64,000 bases of DNA from JACMQX01 sp040385105. GTDB taxonomy: Bacteria; Pseudomonadota; Gammaproteobacteria; Burkholderiales; Burkholderiaceae_C. The notes under the pieces were generated by a model, which had not been told where the DNA came from, ran no database searches, and saw nothing but the letters and a program-made list of their open reading frames with translations. The translations under genes were made by a program, and so were the position numbers. Positions within the stretch are counted from its first letter, which is position 1. Every line of letters starts with the position of its first letter. Of the stretch, positions 59,901 to 64,000 are shown piece by piece. Location: assembly GCA_040385105.1 (NCBI GenBank), contig JAZKHY010000010.1:18130-82129 (forward strand), given 5' to 3'.

Positions 59901-62900
59901 CAAGACCGTGGTCACCGGCCCGACGCAGATGGTGCAGAACATCCCGGACATCACGGTTCAGCTGAGCGACATCAACATCTTTGCCAACCAGCTGACCGGC
60001 AAGGGCAGCCTGTCGGCACCCGGCGATGCGAAGGTGACCATCACCAACAACTCGTCCAGCATCGTCAAGGTCAACAACATCTCGGTCAGCGCCGAGGGCG
60101 CCGAAGTCCGCCTCAACGGCTTCCTGGTCAATGACAACGCCGAGATCAACAAGATCAACGCCATCGACGCCACGGCCAGCGGCGCCACCCTGTCGTCGAT
60201 CAACACGCGCCACAACACCACGGCCAACAACGGCGCCTCGGTGACCATCAAGAGCAACTACAACCCGGCCAACGAAACGCGCGTGGGCGCCGTGCGGCCG
60301 GCGCCGGACATCATCCTGAACGCGGGCACCACCATCTTCAACCCGGACGGCCTGGTGCAGATCGTGAGCGAAGCCGGCAGCATCTACTCGCAGGGCACCA
60401 TCCGCGCGGGCGTGGTGGACATCACCTCCAAGAACGGCGACTTCGTCCAGTCCTACCAGAACGGCTTCTTCAATGTCGGCGCCGACCCGCAGGCCCGCCA
60501 GGGCGGCGCAACGCCCATCGGCATCATGGCCAACGGCGCCATCCTGCTGAGCGCGCGCTACCTGAACATCAACGGCAACGTGCAAAGCGGCATCACCGAC
60601 TACACCGTGAATCTGCCGTCCAGTGTGGGCAACGTGCTGGTCACGGGCTCGGCCGACTTCTTCGGCGTCACGCCTTCCGACGTGCTGGCCTTCCGCGCCG
60701 CCTACCTGAATAACCGCGGCTCAGGCACGGTGACCAACGCGCTGCGCTACCGCAACTTCAGCGGCCGCAACGGCATGACGGTGAGTTACGACGCAGAGAC
60801 CGACGAGCTGTACGCCACCTACAACAGTGTGCAGGGCAACGTCAACGGCGCGACCCAGTTCCGCCTGATGGCCCAGGGCGGCAGCAACCTCGGCGCCACC
60901 TACGACGCCACCAATGACCAGTTCATCATCGATGGCGCCGCCGTCAAGAGCGGCTACATCAAGCTGTTCGGCCAGATCATGAACACCGAGTCCAGCTCCA
61001 GCGCGGGCGGCCACCTGAAGGTGTCCGACGGCTACGGCAGCATCACGGTGAACAACACCACCGGCAAGAAGACCGTGCTGCGCGGCCTGGATGCCGGCAG
61101 CGGCGCGTCTGGCGTGGTGGAGATCAGCGACATCCAGACGGTCAACAGCAGCGGCGCGATCACGTCGCTGAAGAACACGACCTACACGCGCAATTCGGAC
61201 CGCCAGATCATCACCGACACCTGGATGACCACCAATGGCGTGGACGGTGGCCATACCATCTCCACCGGCGCGGCGCCTGCCTCCAACTCCACCTCGCAAA
61301 GCGTGATCTACGACCCGCAGACGGGCATGCGCTACCTCTACACCACGGGTGTGGACCAGTCCACCATCGTGGACAAGGAAACGGTCACGCGCTCGTTCTT
61401 CGGCCTGAGCTCGCTCACGGTGGAGGAGTGGGCTGGCCGCGGCGACATCATCTACGGCCCGGTCACGCTCAAGAGCTACAACATTCCCGGCGGCCAGCGG
61501 CTGCTGCTGAACCAGACCGCGCTGCAGAACACGCCTTTCGACCAGACCTCGATCACCACATCCAACGGCGCGCAGACCGTGTCGGTGTACAACACCTGGA
61601 GCGAGTGCGACGCCTGGTTCTGCATCACCTCGCGCTATTACACGCAGTACCGCGTGACGACGCCGACCAAGACGATCTACTACAACACCGTCAAGGCCGA
61701 CTACCCGATCAGCGTGGACTTCCTCGGCTCGTCAAGCGGCACCATCACCGTCAACTCCACTGCCGACGTGCAGCTCAATGGCAGCGTGCGCAACCTCAAT
61801 GGCATTACCACCATCAACGCCACTTCGGGCAACATCGTCGGCAGCGCGCTGGGCAACATCACCAGCAAGTCGGTGGTGCTGCAGGCCAGTGGCGCGGTGG
61901 GCAGCACGGCGCAGGCCATCCAGCTGTATTCCTCGCCCGTACCGGGAGTGGCCGGCTCGGTGGCGCCGGACGTCACGCTCAGCGGCTATGCCAACGGCGG
62001 CGACTTCCGCGTCAACCAGCTCAGCACCAACACGATCGCAGGCAACATCAGCGCTTCCGGGACCGTGGCGCTGCATTCCAAGGGCAACCTGGTCAGCCTG
62101 AATTCCGGAACGGCCATCCAGGCGCAGCGCGTGGAGCTCTACTCCGACGGCAACATCGGCTCCATCAGCGGTAACGCCCCCGTCAACATCCGCGTCAAGG
62201 ACACGACCGACCCGGCACTGTTCACCGCTCATGGCGTGAAGGCCAACGCCTATGGCGACGTGAACCTGTACTCCCAGACATGGTCGGGCAACACCTCCGG
62301 CAACATGCTGGTGGAGTCGGTTGCTGCGGAAACCGGCAATGTGCGCCTGAAGTCCGACGGCATGATCCTGGACGGCAACCCGGTTGAAACCGTTGACACC
62401 CGTACCTGGGCCCAGCTGCTGGCGTATTGGGACGGGCTGCAACTGCGCGGCGCCGCGTCGGTGCAGAAGCAGGACACCATGGTCGCGTCGTATGTGGCCA
62501 ACGTCAACCGCGACTACCAGAACTACTGGAACATCCGCGCCCGGCAGGCGCAGCAGACTGGCGATACGGCCTACAACGCGTCGTACGTGTACACCCTGGA
62601 TGCCAACGAGATCGCCGCCTTCACCGAAGCCGGCATGACGTCGGCCCAGATCACCCGCTACCAGGCCGACAAGACCACCGAGTACCAGGCCCTCAATGCG
62701 CGCCTGACCACGCTGGGCAGTTCAGCCGGCTCGCTGACCACGGCCTATGACGGGTCGTACAGCTACCAGGTGGTGACCAGTGCCGGCGCGGTCGGCGCGG
62801 GCGCGCTGCTCAAGACGGGCACCGCGGCCAGTGGCGCCAGCACCTATGCCAGCACCGAAGTTACCGGCATGCTCAGGGGTTCCAGCTGGTCCGACAAGGA

Positions 62901-64000
62901 GCTGGGCATTGCACTCACGCCGGGGCTGCTCAAGGAAGTCACGAACACCAACGTGACCGTGAAGGACCCGAACGTGCGCGGCGCAAAGATCGAGCTGTTC
63001 ACCAATGCCGGCGTGGGCAACCGCGTTACACCGGGCCTGGCCATCGACCTGTCGGGAGACCCGTCGCTGCTGACCAATGCACAGAAGGTGGCACTGGCCG
63101 CCGCCGAACGCAGCGACTTCGGCATCAGCGGCAGCATCGTGACCGTGTTCCAGAACAAGCCGCTGAACGTACTGGCCAACAACCTGGTCTCGGAAGGCCT
63201 GAACGGCGGTTACTCCACCGGCAACATCTTCATCGCCTCGCGCGGCAGCCTGGCGCTGGACTCGGTGCTGACCACCAAGGAAGCCCGGATCAAGGTGATC
63301 GGCGACCTGACCAACGGCAACGCCGCCGCCAATGTGGCGGTGATCAACGCCAACACCGCCATCCTGGAGGCCGGCGACTTTGCCATCGGCACCAAGTCCA
63401 GCATGCTGCGTGTTGGAAGCAATGGCACCGGCGCCTCGTATGTCGCACGCGGCAACAAGGGCGTGTACATGACCGCCCCTGTCGGCGACCTGAACATCGA
63501 CACGGTGTACTCGCCGGAAGAGGTGATCCTGTTCTCCACGGGGGGCAACATCAACGCCGTGTTTGCCGACACCGGCATGGACATCCGGGGCAGCTCCGTC
63601 ACGCTGCAGGCCGTTGGCAACATCGGTTCCTTCTCCAATTACCTGGACGTGGGCGTGGACGCCAACCAGGTCATCACGGCCACCTCCACGGCCGGCGGCA
63701 TCTACCTGCGCGGCACGGACAACGCGGCCTTCAACCTGGGCAATGTCAGCGGCGTGACGGATGTCTCGATCGATGGCGGCGTCAACGCCGTGGTCGTCAA
63801 GAACAACATCACTACCACCGGCAATATCTCGATCACGGGTGGCAGGGACATCATCTTCAAGACTGGCACGAGCGTGACATCCGGCGTGGGCAGCGTGGTT
63901 GTCGAGGCCGGTGATGACGTGCTGATTGAAAGTGCGGCGGTTGTGAAGGCTGGCAAGGGAGCCAGCGTAGGAGCAGACAACATCACGATCAACGGGACTT
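41995..64000 (+). CDS. Giant filamentous adhesin, LktA-family-like, 3' end beyond window
   Basis: One frame stays open from the ATG at 41995 to the right edge (more than 7,330 codons). Residues 1-58 are an extended signal peptide: polar lead, then a hydrophobic core (KPLAVAVSLAVGGIYADALA) with cleavage predicted before Gln59. Residues 60-200 match the secretion domain of large filamentous adhesins, with IRIDGVLNSIKGNQIGGRVV and the FxxPxG motif as FADPFG (146-151). An LLDPDTI segment with Cys385 and Cys395 follows. From about residue 1770 to 5250 the protein is a solenoid of roughly 53-residue modules with the core NTIxNxTxA. Residues about 5680-5950 are helix-prone and probably coiled coil, then beta-helix-like sequence resumes. 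It is presumably secreted to the surface by a two-partner or related outer-membrane system not seen here, for adhesion or biofilm formation. Confidence 0.9.
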   Translation, partial: MRNDKSSTAPTAAGGFLSAAEAPTWRFGAMPLPRPRSIKPLAVAVSLAVGGIYADALAQTNLITDGKTATSVQRNGSVVDITTGTVKGVNAFNSFRRFEVGQPDTVNLRLPDGTNTLINMVYDAPIRIDGVLNSIKGNQIGGRVVFADPFGMVVGRTGVLNVGSLIVTSPNASFLSGVIGAGGISDAAVNQLLSTSLPQAAGSSVRIDGRINALERVRLQAESVLISEGSVVRVGAAAAQSAAFQMAVNTNGLEQATGIVNNGGVIEIVGQVINVNGELNASGRNGGAIHVGRVDDQLASSVDVGTTAVIKADAGDNGNGGFIDIWGSTRNNFLGLLSARGGDNGGDGGFIEVSGKSGLNFNGIADLRATHGKVGNFLLDPDTICIVVTDTGTGCDNRVTLNTISTNLALGDWTVKADKKLWIGLTDGTPISGSLTAGVNILTLQGEDIEMNAGSKLDTGGSDITLLHTDDSKGWIRMQNGASIITGGGNINLKGINISMASGTLLDTRKADGQSGNITLSTTDFDFSQGPNYETINLTGATMRTDKLTTGTSGAAGNITVRGRTLNVSGGSTLSATDGGIVDLYALGESEMNIFGVKAATAKITIDNSTLTGNKVNVKAETVIKILPIVPSFIEGNASEVAAYWDQYDTPTSSLEAFGTLESEALAVVGKLTGINIILSHVTTAATVDITGTSVLKGTQEVNITARNEVEAGNAGSFAAKMPNGLGLTKMGIGAMLVRADSTTAVNIGSNVTIAGDDLNISALAVTEAKGKVHTGNTDLPAGKATEGAMALTAGFVWVDVDTSITVGNGTKVNNTGDISITSFNRTDVMNESNAAAGAAGKAALGLAFTLQDTDATVNFGGIVNNASTFTLTALDHMASNETNALAQAGESTATRFSKNLQNVAGETMIATLIGAWKARNSNTPVAPSITPSRYAGAIAVAIEDHDAKANLTSGAVIHTRDTSKELVIASYVGDWQQQLGAQASAVSNLQGSQTKEAAAGAFAFGLIDHNAVTNIGNDVVITGGKVGLFSQVEMPIRRTLGEDYFDNENWNSLSKVSDRAKLFADTATLGFVNMRAQALGTGEETGFSGSISFMGLNNTSTTEVGKGAAIQTSVASDTSTAWTRTLLLRQDVNIPDRNQYANFVATAPIEIQAYNDIAYIQQTGAGIMFANGGKVSGLSNGIMYMENAADTVVREGARIQGVSEVANVDGSTGLTTYSQTGMEAANAAVRALNDTIMVNMSFGAGKSSDSTKLGMGVQIVSFNHAKASVDNEAIVKAGKFKVEAAETPQMYALAGALSLLSSEAVGAGVAVNYIETDTVAEIADNDVAGSTFVGATNGFKVGMMDVTAHTGGNIVAMGAAGAVASGSTTASGIGNAIKSVSAFANGAMTKLNSMMGNPTAISPGDAKSLSPEKKVPDKTFAGAGSIAGNIVDLSTRVNLSGFGGSVDVLKATSSSEANVVTAAGALGATISNSEVKQETNFAGAIALTLLGNKVETHASNLSLTSNSVDLQALKGGENLSFAIGIAAALGGSGTSADQASNYAGAASLMFHISEDYDPTKPSKDAARVYITDSTFTGAAGNTGDFNAVAYNSTRVGTGGGSATLQGKSSFGVGLTYAQLGSDTQVNVSGLSTSNYGDETFLAHSATQIMSAVASAGISTIKSADMNTGSVIFNLINNNTTVSVKNSTLGSTNGATLTAREGERIADYELKLANGDVLNGRYDYSGKSLLDDSAMGGGHDGGSILAVAGVVQINVGDKGSATGAAVISSTVSNTVNATLENTKVADSADVLADSEAYIRSFAVGVSGAEDSSYGGSIAVNIVDNTTSATITGGTLGSGSAKATDDTHIDAFAGQVNITKSTGAGGTAGGLAMVINVTDNDTKAEVNGATVTGNTVAEAIGNAQIRGLSMGAALGFGAKDEALVGSITFNLISNDQSATLKNLTGTNMPGINQVKARTSDTSLIQTFAGALSYSKGDAIGIATAVADINNTNKANGNSLTLTGVEDIFIATESTATIESMAVGVTVSSDKDALGGSLSNNIVKNTNSAILDGTSVIKDSKLTVYGSDKSTIENVTGTAVVTLGKSSAIGAAISGNTVTNTNTARISDLGGTSTLGSNAASVTFTEEAKIQAIAASGGAGSDGKAVTGSGAVNTVTNKTYATVERTTLSAGAITIAASDKSTIDAYSGALVFSGEGAAAGIAGSLNTVANTAAVSLDQSTLTSAAAFNATATNTSTLFAVGATAAITTGKSNAIGVAGSFNTITDNTSVSSTGSNLSGVFVDLKASDTSNIQAYNGAVALNLGGQTGTAFGGALAVNTITNETSVLVDDKTVGPTTWVSTLNSGNRDLTLEAINNETIKAVAVGAAGSTDSGTAASGAVITNTIVNKTTAKMLDTKAFSRDTFIKASDTATISNLGGALSISIAGKAIGGAVSLNTISNDIEASAASSTIKLDNQGAGGMLYVQATGNETIDSMAASGSGGEGTAVAASATTNSVSNDTLAGLNNVTVTNGAGGLITASDTSTINSLAGGAAISLAKNAVGGAGSLNTVVNAARATIEGASDLQLGGSAFTHSATNNATIRSAAVALAGTGDENAVAPVIAVNTITNTTQATASNSKVSAGSIAQSATDTSKIASVSGAAALSLGKNGVGIASSFNTIVNTASVGASGGSLTATTGLLSSKARNLSTIESIAVSLSAASNNAISPSIATNTVSNTTVADFSGANLSGVGVDISAATTNQADQSSLGQGDATIRTLSGAAAISFGGGTAVGGALSVNTVTNKTNALLSGGTIAAGAGAFALKATNDQSMKALAASAAGSSAGAGAGSASIDTITNSTTAKLSGGAIVTGASADVAAADSSIIHTIAGAVGIGLGGAGVGLAASTNTIKNTVDAQIVGGSINVGSGAAKLGATTTSDIRALAASVAGASESAGSGSVVINTINNFTTAKASGGAAFTAGNLAIKAKDTSIIKTLSGGVAISAGGTAVGIALANNYIGNATTATVDTASVSLTGALDVTAEANDTIASIAVSMGAGANGGAGSGTGNTVTNETRALLKGVTGTSNGGSTVASDISDIQTLAGAVAIGLSGAAVGGGVSVNTITNRTEALVQSTSLNAGTGAFTHTATNNETIKSLAAAGSAAAGVGVGISAATNTIVNKTHALMTGTTLTAGNVTQQAQDTATIKSLSGAAALAFGSAGVGFAASINTITNETFSGATGSSMTLSGTLTNATKSVENVDTIAVAISAAAGLAVSPSAATNTIDNDTQASYSGTSVTSTGTTLAATDDSTIRTLTGAAAVDFGGGGAFGGAFSINTVGNTTEALVSGGTWASGAGATSVTATNSADIKAIAASAAGSTGGAAAGSASVDTITNTTRAKLTGVTVTGASADVAASDTSSIKTIAGAAAVGLGGAGVGIALSTNTIVNTVEALISGGSVNVGSGAAKITATSNSDIQALAASAAGSSGITVSGSTVVNTIHNFTTAKVSGGTSLTAGNLAIKAKDTSIIKTLSGGVAIGGGTAVGIALANNYIGNATTATIDTASVSLTGALDVNAESINTIASIAVSLGAGPDAGAGSATGNTVTNETEALLKGVTGTSNGGSTVASDSSDIQTLAGAVAIGVSGAAVGGGISVNTITNTTEALVQSTSLNAGSGAFTHTATNNETIKSLAAAGSAAAGVSVGLSAATNTIVNKTHALMTGTTLTAGNVTQQAQDTATIQSLSGAAALAFGAVGVGFAASVNTITNETFSGATGSSMTLSGTLTNDTKSVENVDTIAVAISAAAGMAVSPSVATNVIDNDTRASYGSTSVTSTGTTIAASDDSNIRNLTGAAAIDFGGGGAVGGAASINSVSNTTEALIDGGTWKTGAAGSGALSLTATNSSDIKAIAVAAAISGNVGVAGSAVTGTVHNTTSAKLSTLALTSGGMTVKAEDTADIRMLAGSLGIGFGAVGVGAAAGSADIKNSVTATVQNVTATLGSGSSSVIATSKETIWSLAAAGSGGTGVAVSGSTVNNLVDNTTAALVDTSTLNATGATSITSSDTSEIHTLSGAAALSGGGAVGAASAVNVVSNDTSSRAVRSTINGGAGDITVSSTAGETIETMAVSGAAAGVAVSGSSAVNTIGNSTLAELDGASALATSGNVKVNATDNASIKSVAGAAAFGGGTSVGVASSVNTINNNIDARIRGVAASGLGGLHTVTGSNVMVGALSSGNIQSLAAGIAADASAGVAGSASINVIGTNTRTLVDRSADVLASNNVVISAESSDVIQSIAGSAGIGLAAAGVGVSSGVAVITGETSATVGGSDVSGKTKVDGKSTGSGATSNITNGELNSTYTVGLTNPSSAFVPVTLATGTKAVQGVAVTALAKRNLANGSFSVGGGSVGVAATLNANAIVATTSATITGADVNQRTSGAAAAQDVNVLAASHTYGSGFAGAVGVGAFAGVGAAIEGSGYNVTTQARVLNSNTTAQGNATVKARATEGISTLDAGGSVGLVGVQGTGSIGIMRGRTDAVVYGGSFTSDDLTVKADHDAAFGSIVGAVAGGVVGVAGSFGILVNAHTTTARIGASTVAADNETANTSITSNGNVVVDAESQTNISQSVVSGSIGGYSFAGAVSVMVLDDTALATVNKTTMNALSGNVTIESSVDTTVQQIGGAAAIGFGAGGTGAAIGLALARGQADSWIANSTVTANNVTVDAKNTQDVDALAVAGGADLTGGIGGSIQITMIGLGSSSTSSKSDSEISAVLGGSGALTKANSFSTKNRLGGQQSDAGTIDETNSAKTGFSTTSKNTVNSANSYDFMAKMNTPLANTTRARITNSTIATTTATTVAATSETALRNTVGAAGLGLGYGVAGAISVAKVSNLVDASVDSLSLLQGRSGSKPAINVTAIARDKSGTWTGGDGRDTILSRTGAAAGAVGLAASASVSVGLIDNNVSANLDAASLGGGNVTLASTDSSNARSEAYGAGVGLAAAGVAVAVLNRSGEVTADFTPTGNSTITKATIGATANGTLAASVKAAAAGVGLAASGNAATVTDSQKVAATIGSAASFSQTGGLSVKALHSPKLSASVAGISVSAGLQIGVAVAKATFSGDTTASVAGTGNFGAGAVTVTAQNAAPASGYNLEALAYAAGGGLLLGANGAIAEVSDSSNVTAEWKAAALPMGSLSVDALRDTSQHALGTANSGGIIALGAVYANSNSTGNTNASIKNLTATAVTLRTTDLTVNADAKVTSRSQAVAGTGGVIAGSAAIAATTMTGQTNALLDADSANAYIRGTNVTVKAQRLNDFNGRVDTVSAAVVGSSGSIITNTINTSTSAAVGGGTSVNAGNFTMTAKGKAMKDWWDGSSDGMANIKSGSGGVIDAPAAVSTTDYRQTTAVSVGDSASITTDLVLGSNTSVIKLDASSDITLRDRVVMNSGGAIPVATGVSKQVVNQDDNSVTLAANAILYAPLGDIKVGSRTVTDLDARVAVDTYGLAGAPDGTAWARYTGGNTVTLAGASTVTTGRGNILMNAGADSSGNLNKFLINSDVHTWNKTAIPIAGGPDASSRLTTNNTLTMASGSLMESAADINLGAYTGTDDARYIFGANPDTRVTSVGIGKDVYRELAAAAVSAVSNAMGGGDVSFDIKKSEVTRSTTGVVNVDGTVRVGANRFVDVVISEDVTGSTNNYTVGSKVTTNTANLNITTSQQAVGQEVWARIQWLRDKERDYAGTAEATAYANERNFLEGRLVAQGLAVRNATTGIVEFINLNVPSKSQYELAQAQLLVAQAALTPLQTEVNTSKVPYDNTLYVHNKIIDLISTGNTIITEQAKLPGLDSAVTTAASNLKISQDALAAFKCATTTCTGGELTTISNLTADVTAKTTAKTTADTNLTNERTTINNLITTYNTIQGDAKVDPNVTNVTVTNYTSNTITSTLINTLTTEKNAYDTSKYNPAKKDYDIDVTNYNNVTSTVNTITTRLALPDGTAPSKDANGNEYGGSYSKTVVTGPTQMVQNIPDITVQLSDINIFANQLTGKGSLSAPGDAKVTITNNSSSIVKVNNISVSAEGAEVRLNGFLVNDNAEINKINAIDATASGATLSSINTRHNTTANNGASVTIKSNYNPANETRVGAVRPAPDIILNAGTTIFNPDGLVQIVSEAGSIYSQGTIRAGVVDITSKNGDFVQSYQNGFFNVGADPQARQGGATPIGIMANGAILLSARYLNINGNVQSGITDYTVNLPSSVGNVLVTGSADFFGVTPSDVLAFRAAYLNNRGSGTVTNALRYRNFSGRNGMTVSYDAETDELYATYNSVQGNVNGATQFRLMAQGGSNLGATYDATNDQFIIDGAAVKSGYIKLFGQIMNTESSSSAGGHLKVSDGYGSITVNNTTGKKTVLRGLDAGSGASGVVEISDIQTVNSSGAITSLKNTTYTRNSDRQIITDTWMTTNGVDGGHTISTGAAPASNSTSQSVIYDPQTGMRYLYTTGVDQSTIVDKETVTRSFFGLSSLTVEEWAGRGDIIYGPVTLKSYNIPGGQRLLLNQTALQNTPFDQTSITTSNGAQTVSVYNTWSECDAWFCITSRYYTQYRVTTPTKTIYYNTVKADYPISVDFLGSSSGTITVNSTADVQLNGSVRNLNGITTINATSGNIVGSALGNITSKSVVLQASGAVGSTAQAIQLYSSPVPGVAGSVAPDVTLSGYANGGDFRVNQLSTNTIAGNISASGTVALHSKGNLVSLNSGTAIQAQRVELYSDGNIGSISGNAPVNIRVKDTTDPALFTAHGVKANAYGDVNLYSQTWSGNTSGNMLVESVAAETGNVRLKSDGMILDGNPVETVDTRTWAQLLAYWDGLQLRGAASVQKQDTMVASYVANVNRDYQNYWNIRARQAQQTGDTAYNASYVYTLDANEIAAFTEAGMTSAQITRYQADKTTEYQALNARLTTLGSSAGSLTTAYDGSYSYQVVTSAGAVGAGALLKTGTAASGASTYASTEVTGMLRGSSWSDKELGIALTPGLLKEVTNTNVTVKDPNVRGAKIELFTNAGVGNRVTPGLAIDLSGDPSLLTNAQKVALAAAERSDFGISGSIVTVFQNKPLNVLANNLVSEGLNGGYSTGNIFIASRGSLALDSVLTTKEARIKVIGDLTNGNAAANVAVINANTAILEAGDFAIGTKSSMLRVGSNGTGASYVARGNKGVYMTAPVGDLNIDTVYSPEEVILFSTGGNINAVFADTGMDIRGSSVTLQAVGNIGSFSNYLDVGVDANQVITATSTAGGIYLRGTDNAAFNLGNVSGVTDVSIDGGVNAVVVKNNITTTGNISITGGRDIIFKTGTSVTSGVGSVVVEAGDDVLIESAAVVKAGKGASVGADNITINGT
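50233..53660 (+). repeat. Tandem 1.6-kb duplication of ten solenoid modules within the adhesin gene
   Basis: Copy 1 runs from about 50233 to 51834, copy 2 from 51835 to 53433, and a third partial copy begins at 53434. The period is 1602 then 1599 nt, differing by one codon (ISAGGT against IGGGT at about 50915/52520). Each copy holds ten modules of 51-57 residues alternating between two types (one with IKTLxGAAA, one with IKxLAASAAG). Modules 5-10 are nearly identical between copies 1 and 2 (for example from 51142 and 52741, and 51481 and 53080), while modules 1-4 are more diverged. Confidence 0.85.

Noticed and set aside
56005..60585. Minus-strand frame of about 1,526 codons within the adhesin region
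   Set aside because: Its composition (Val, Gly, Ala, Asp, His repeats) mirrors the adhesin codons. The plus frame has the signal peptide and module structure, so this is antisense noise.
41995..64000. Possibility that the giant frame is several genes or contains a frameshift
   Set aside because: I read many sample lines across the region in frame 1 and found no stop, and module phase is continuous. I did not check every codon.

Overview
The window looks like chromosomal DNA of a high-GC betaproteobacterium, most likely Burkholderiales and probably Comamonadaceae. The grounds are the strong G/C preference at third codon positions, the content of the purine cluster, the QseB/PmrA-type two-component system, and short interspersed repeats of kinds I associate with that family. 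This placement comes from recognition, not from a search. I see no rRNA, tRNA, CRISPR array, transposase or phage gene.

Layout. 1-3.8 kb: the 5' part of a UDP-GlcNAc 2-epimerase gene (wecB, running off the left edge) and a divergent GAF-PAS-GGDEF-EAL cyclic-di-GMP protein. 3.8-13 kb: three genes of unknown function (3899, 9232, and 12935 on the minus strand) interleaved with a two-component system plus periplasmic protease operon (response regulator, histidine kinase, DegQ-like protease) and a hotdog thioesterase. The first two unknown genes are paralogues. All three unknown genes carry the same promoter architecture: an ATAC-N4-GTAT dyad, exactly 24 nt, then a -10-like hexamer. Separately, the response-regulator gene and degQ share a PmrA/QseB-type box 10 nt upstream of a -10 hexamer. 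13.1-14.3 kb: an MFS transporter.

14.4-29.2 kb is a purine uptake and salvage/catabolism region: xdhB and xdhA on the minus strand, and on the plus strand a LysR regulator, a BMP-type ABC importer (ATPase, two permeases, lipoprotein receptor), a Rieske oxygenase, an adenine/adenosine deaminase, a second BMP-type binding protein, guanine deaminase and dCTP deaminase. Import, deamination (adenine to hypoxanthine, guanine to xanthine) and oxidation (hypoxanthine to xanthine to urate) therefore sit side by side. xdhA has an in-frame insertion that looks repeat-derived, and its last codons and stop lie in a second type of repeat.

29.3-41 kb is mixed: two small unknown genes sharing a second promoter pattern (TCCTACA-N44-TAGCAT), an ornithine cyclodeaminase-family enzyme, two tandem paralogous lipoproteins with EF-hand/dockerin-like loops, pyroglutamyl peptidase, a YpfJ-type metalloprotease, a SulP-STAS-cNMP transporter behind a good PHO-box candidate, RhlE helicase, ApaH and a CorC/HlyC-type membrane protein.

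41-64 kb: a SapC-family gene followed by one enormous open reading frame (from 41995, still open at 64000, more than 7,330 codons). It encodes a filamentous adhesin of the kind annotated as LktA family, with an extended signal peptide, an FxxPxG motif, a solenoid of roughly 53-residue modules that includes a 1.6-kb tandem duplication, a probable coiled-coil interruption, and a distal region rich in Gly, Asn and Thr. Its 3' end and any outer-membrane secretion partner lie beyond the window.
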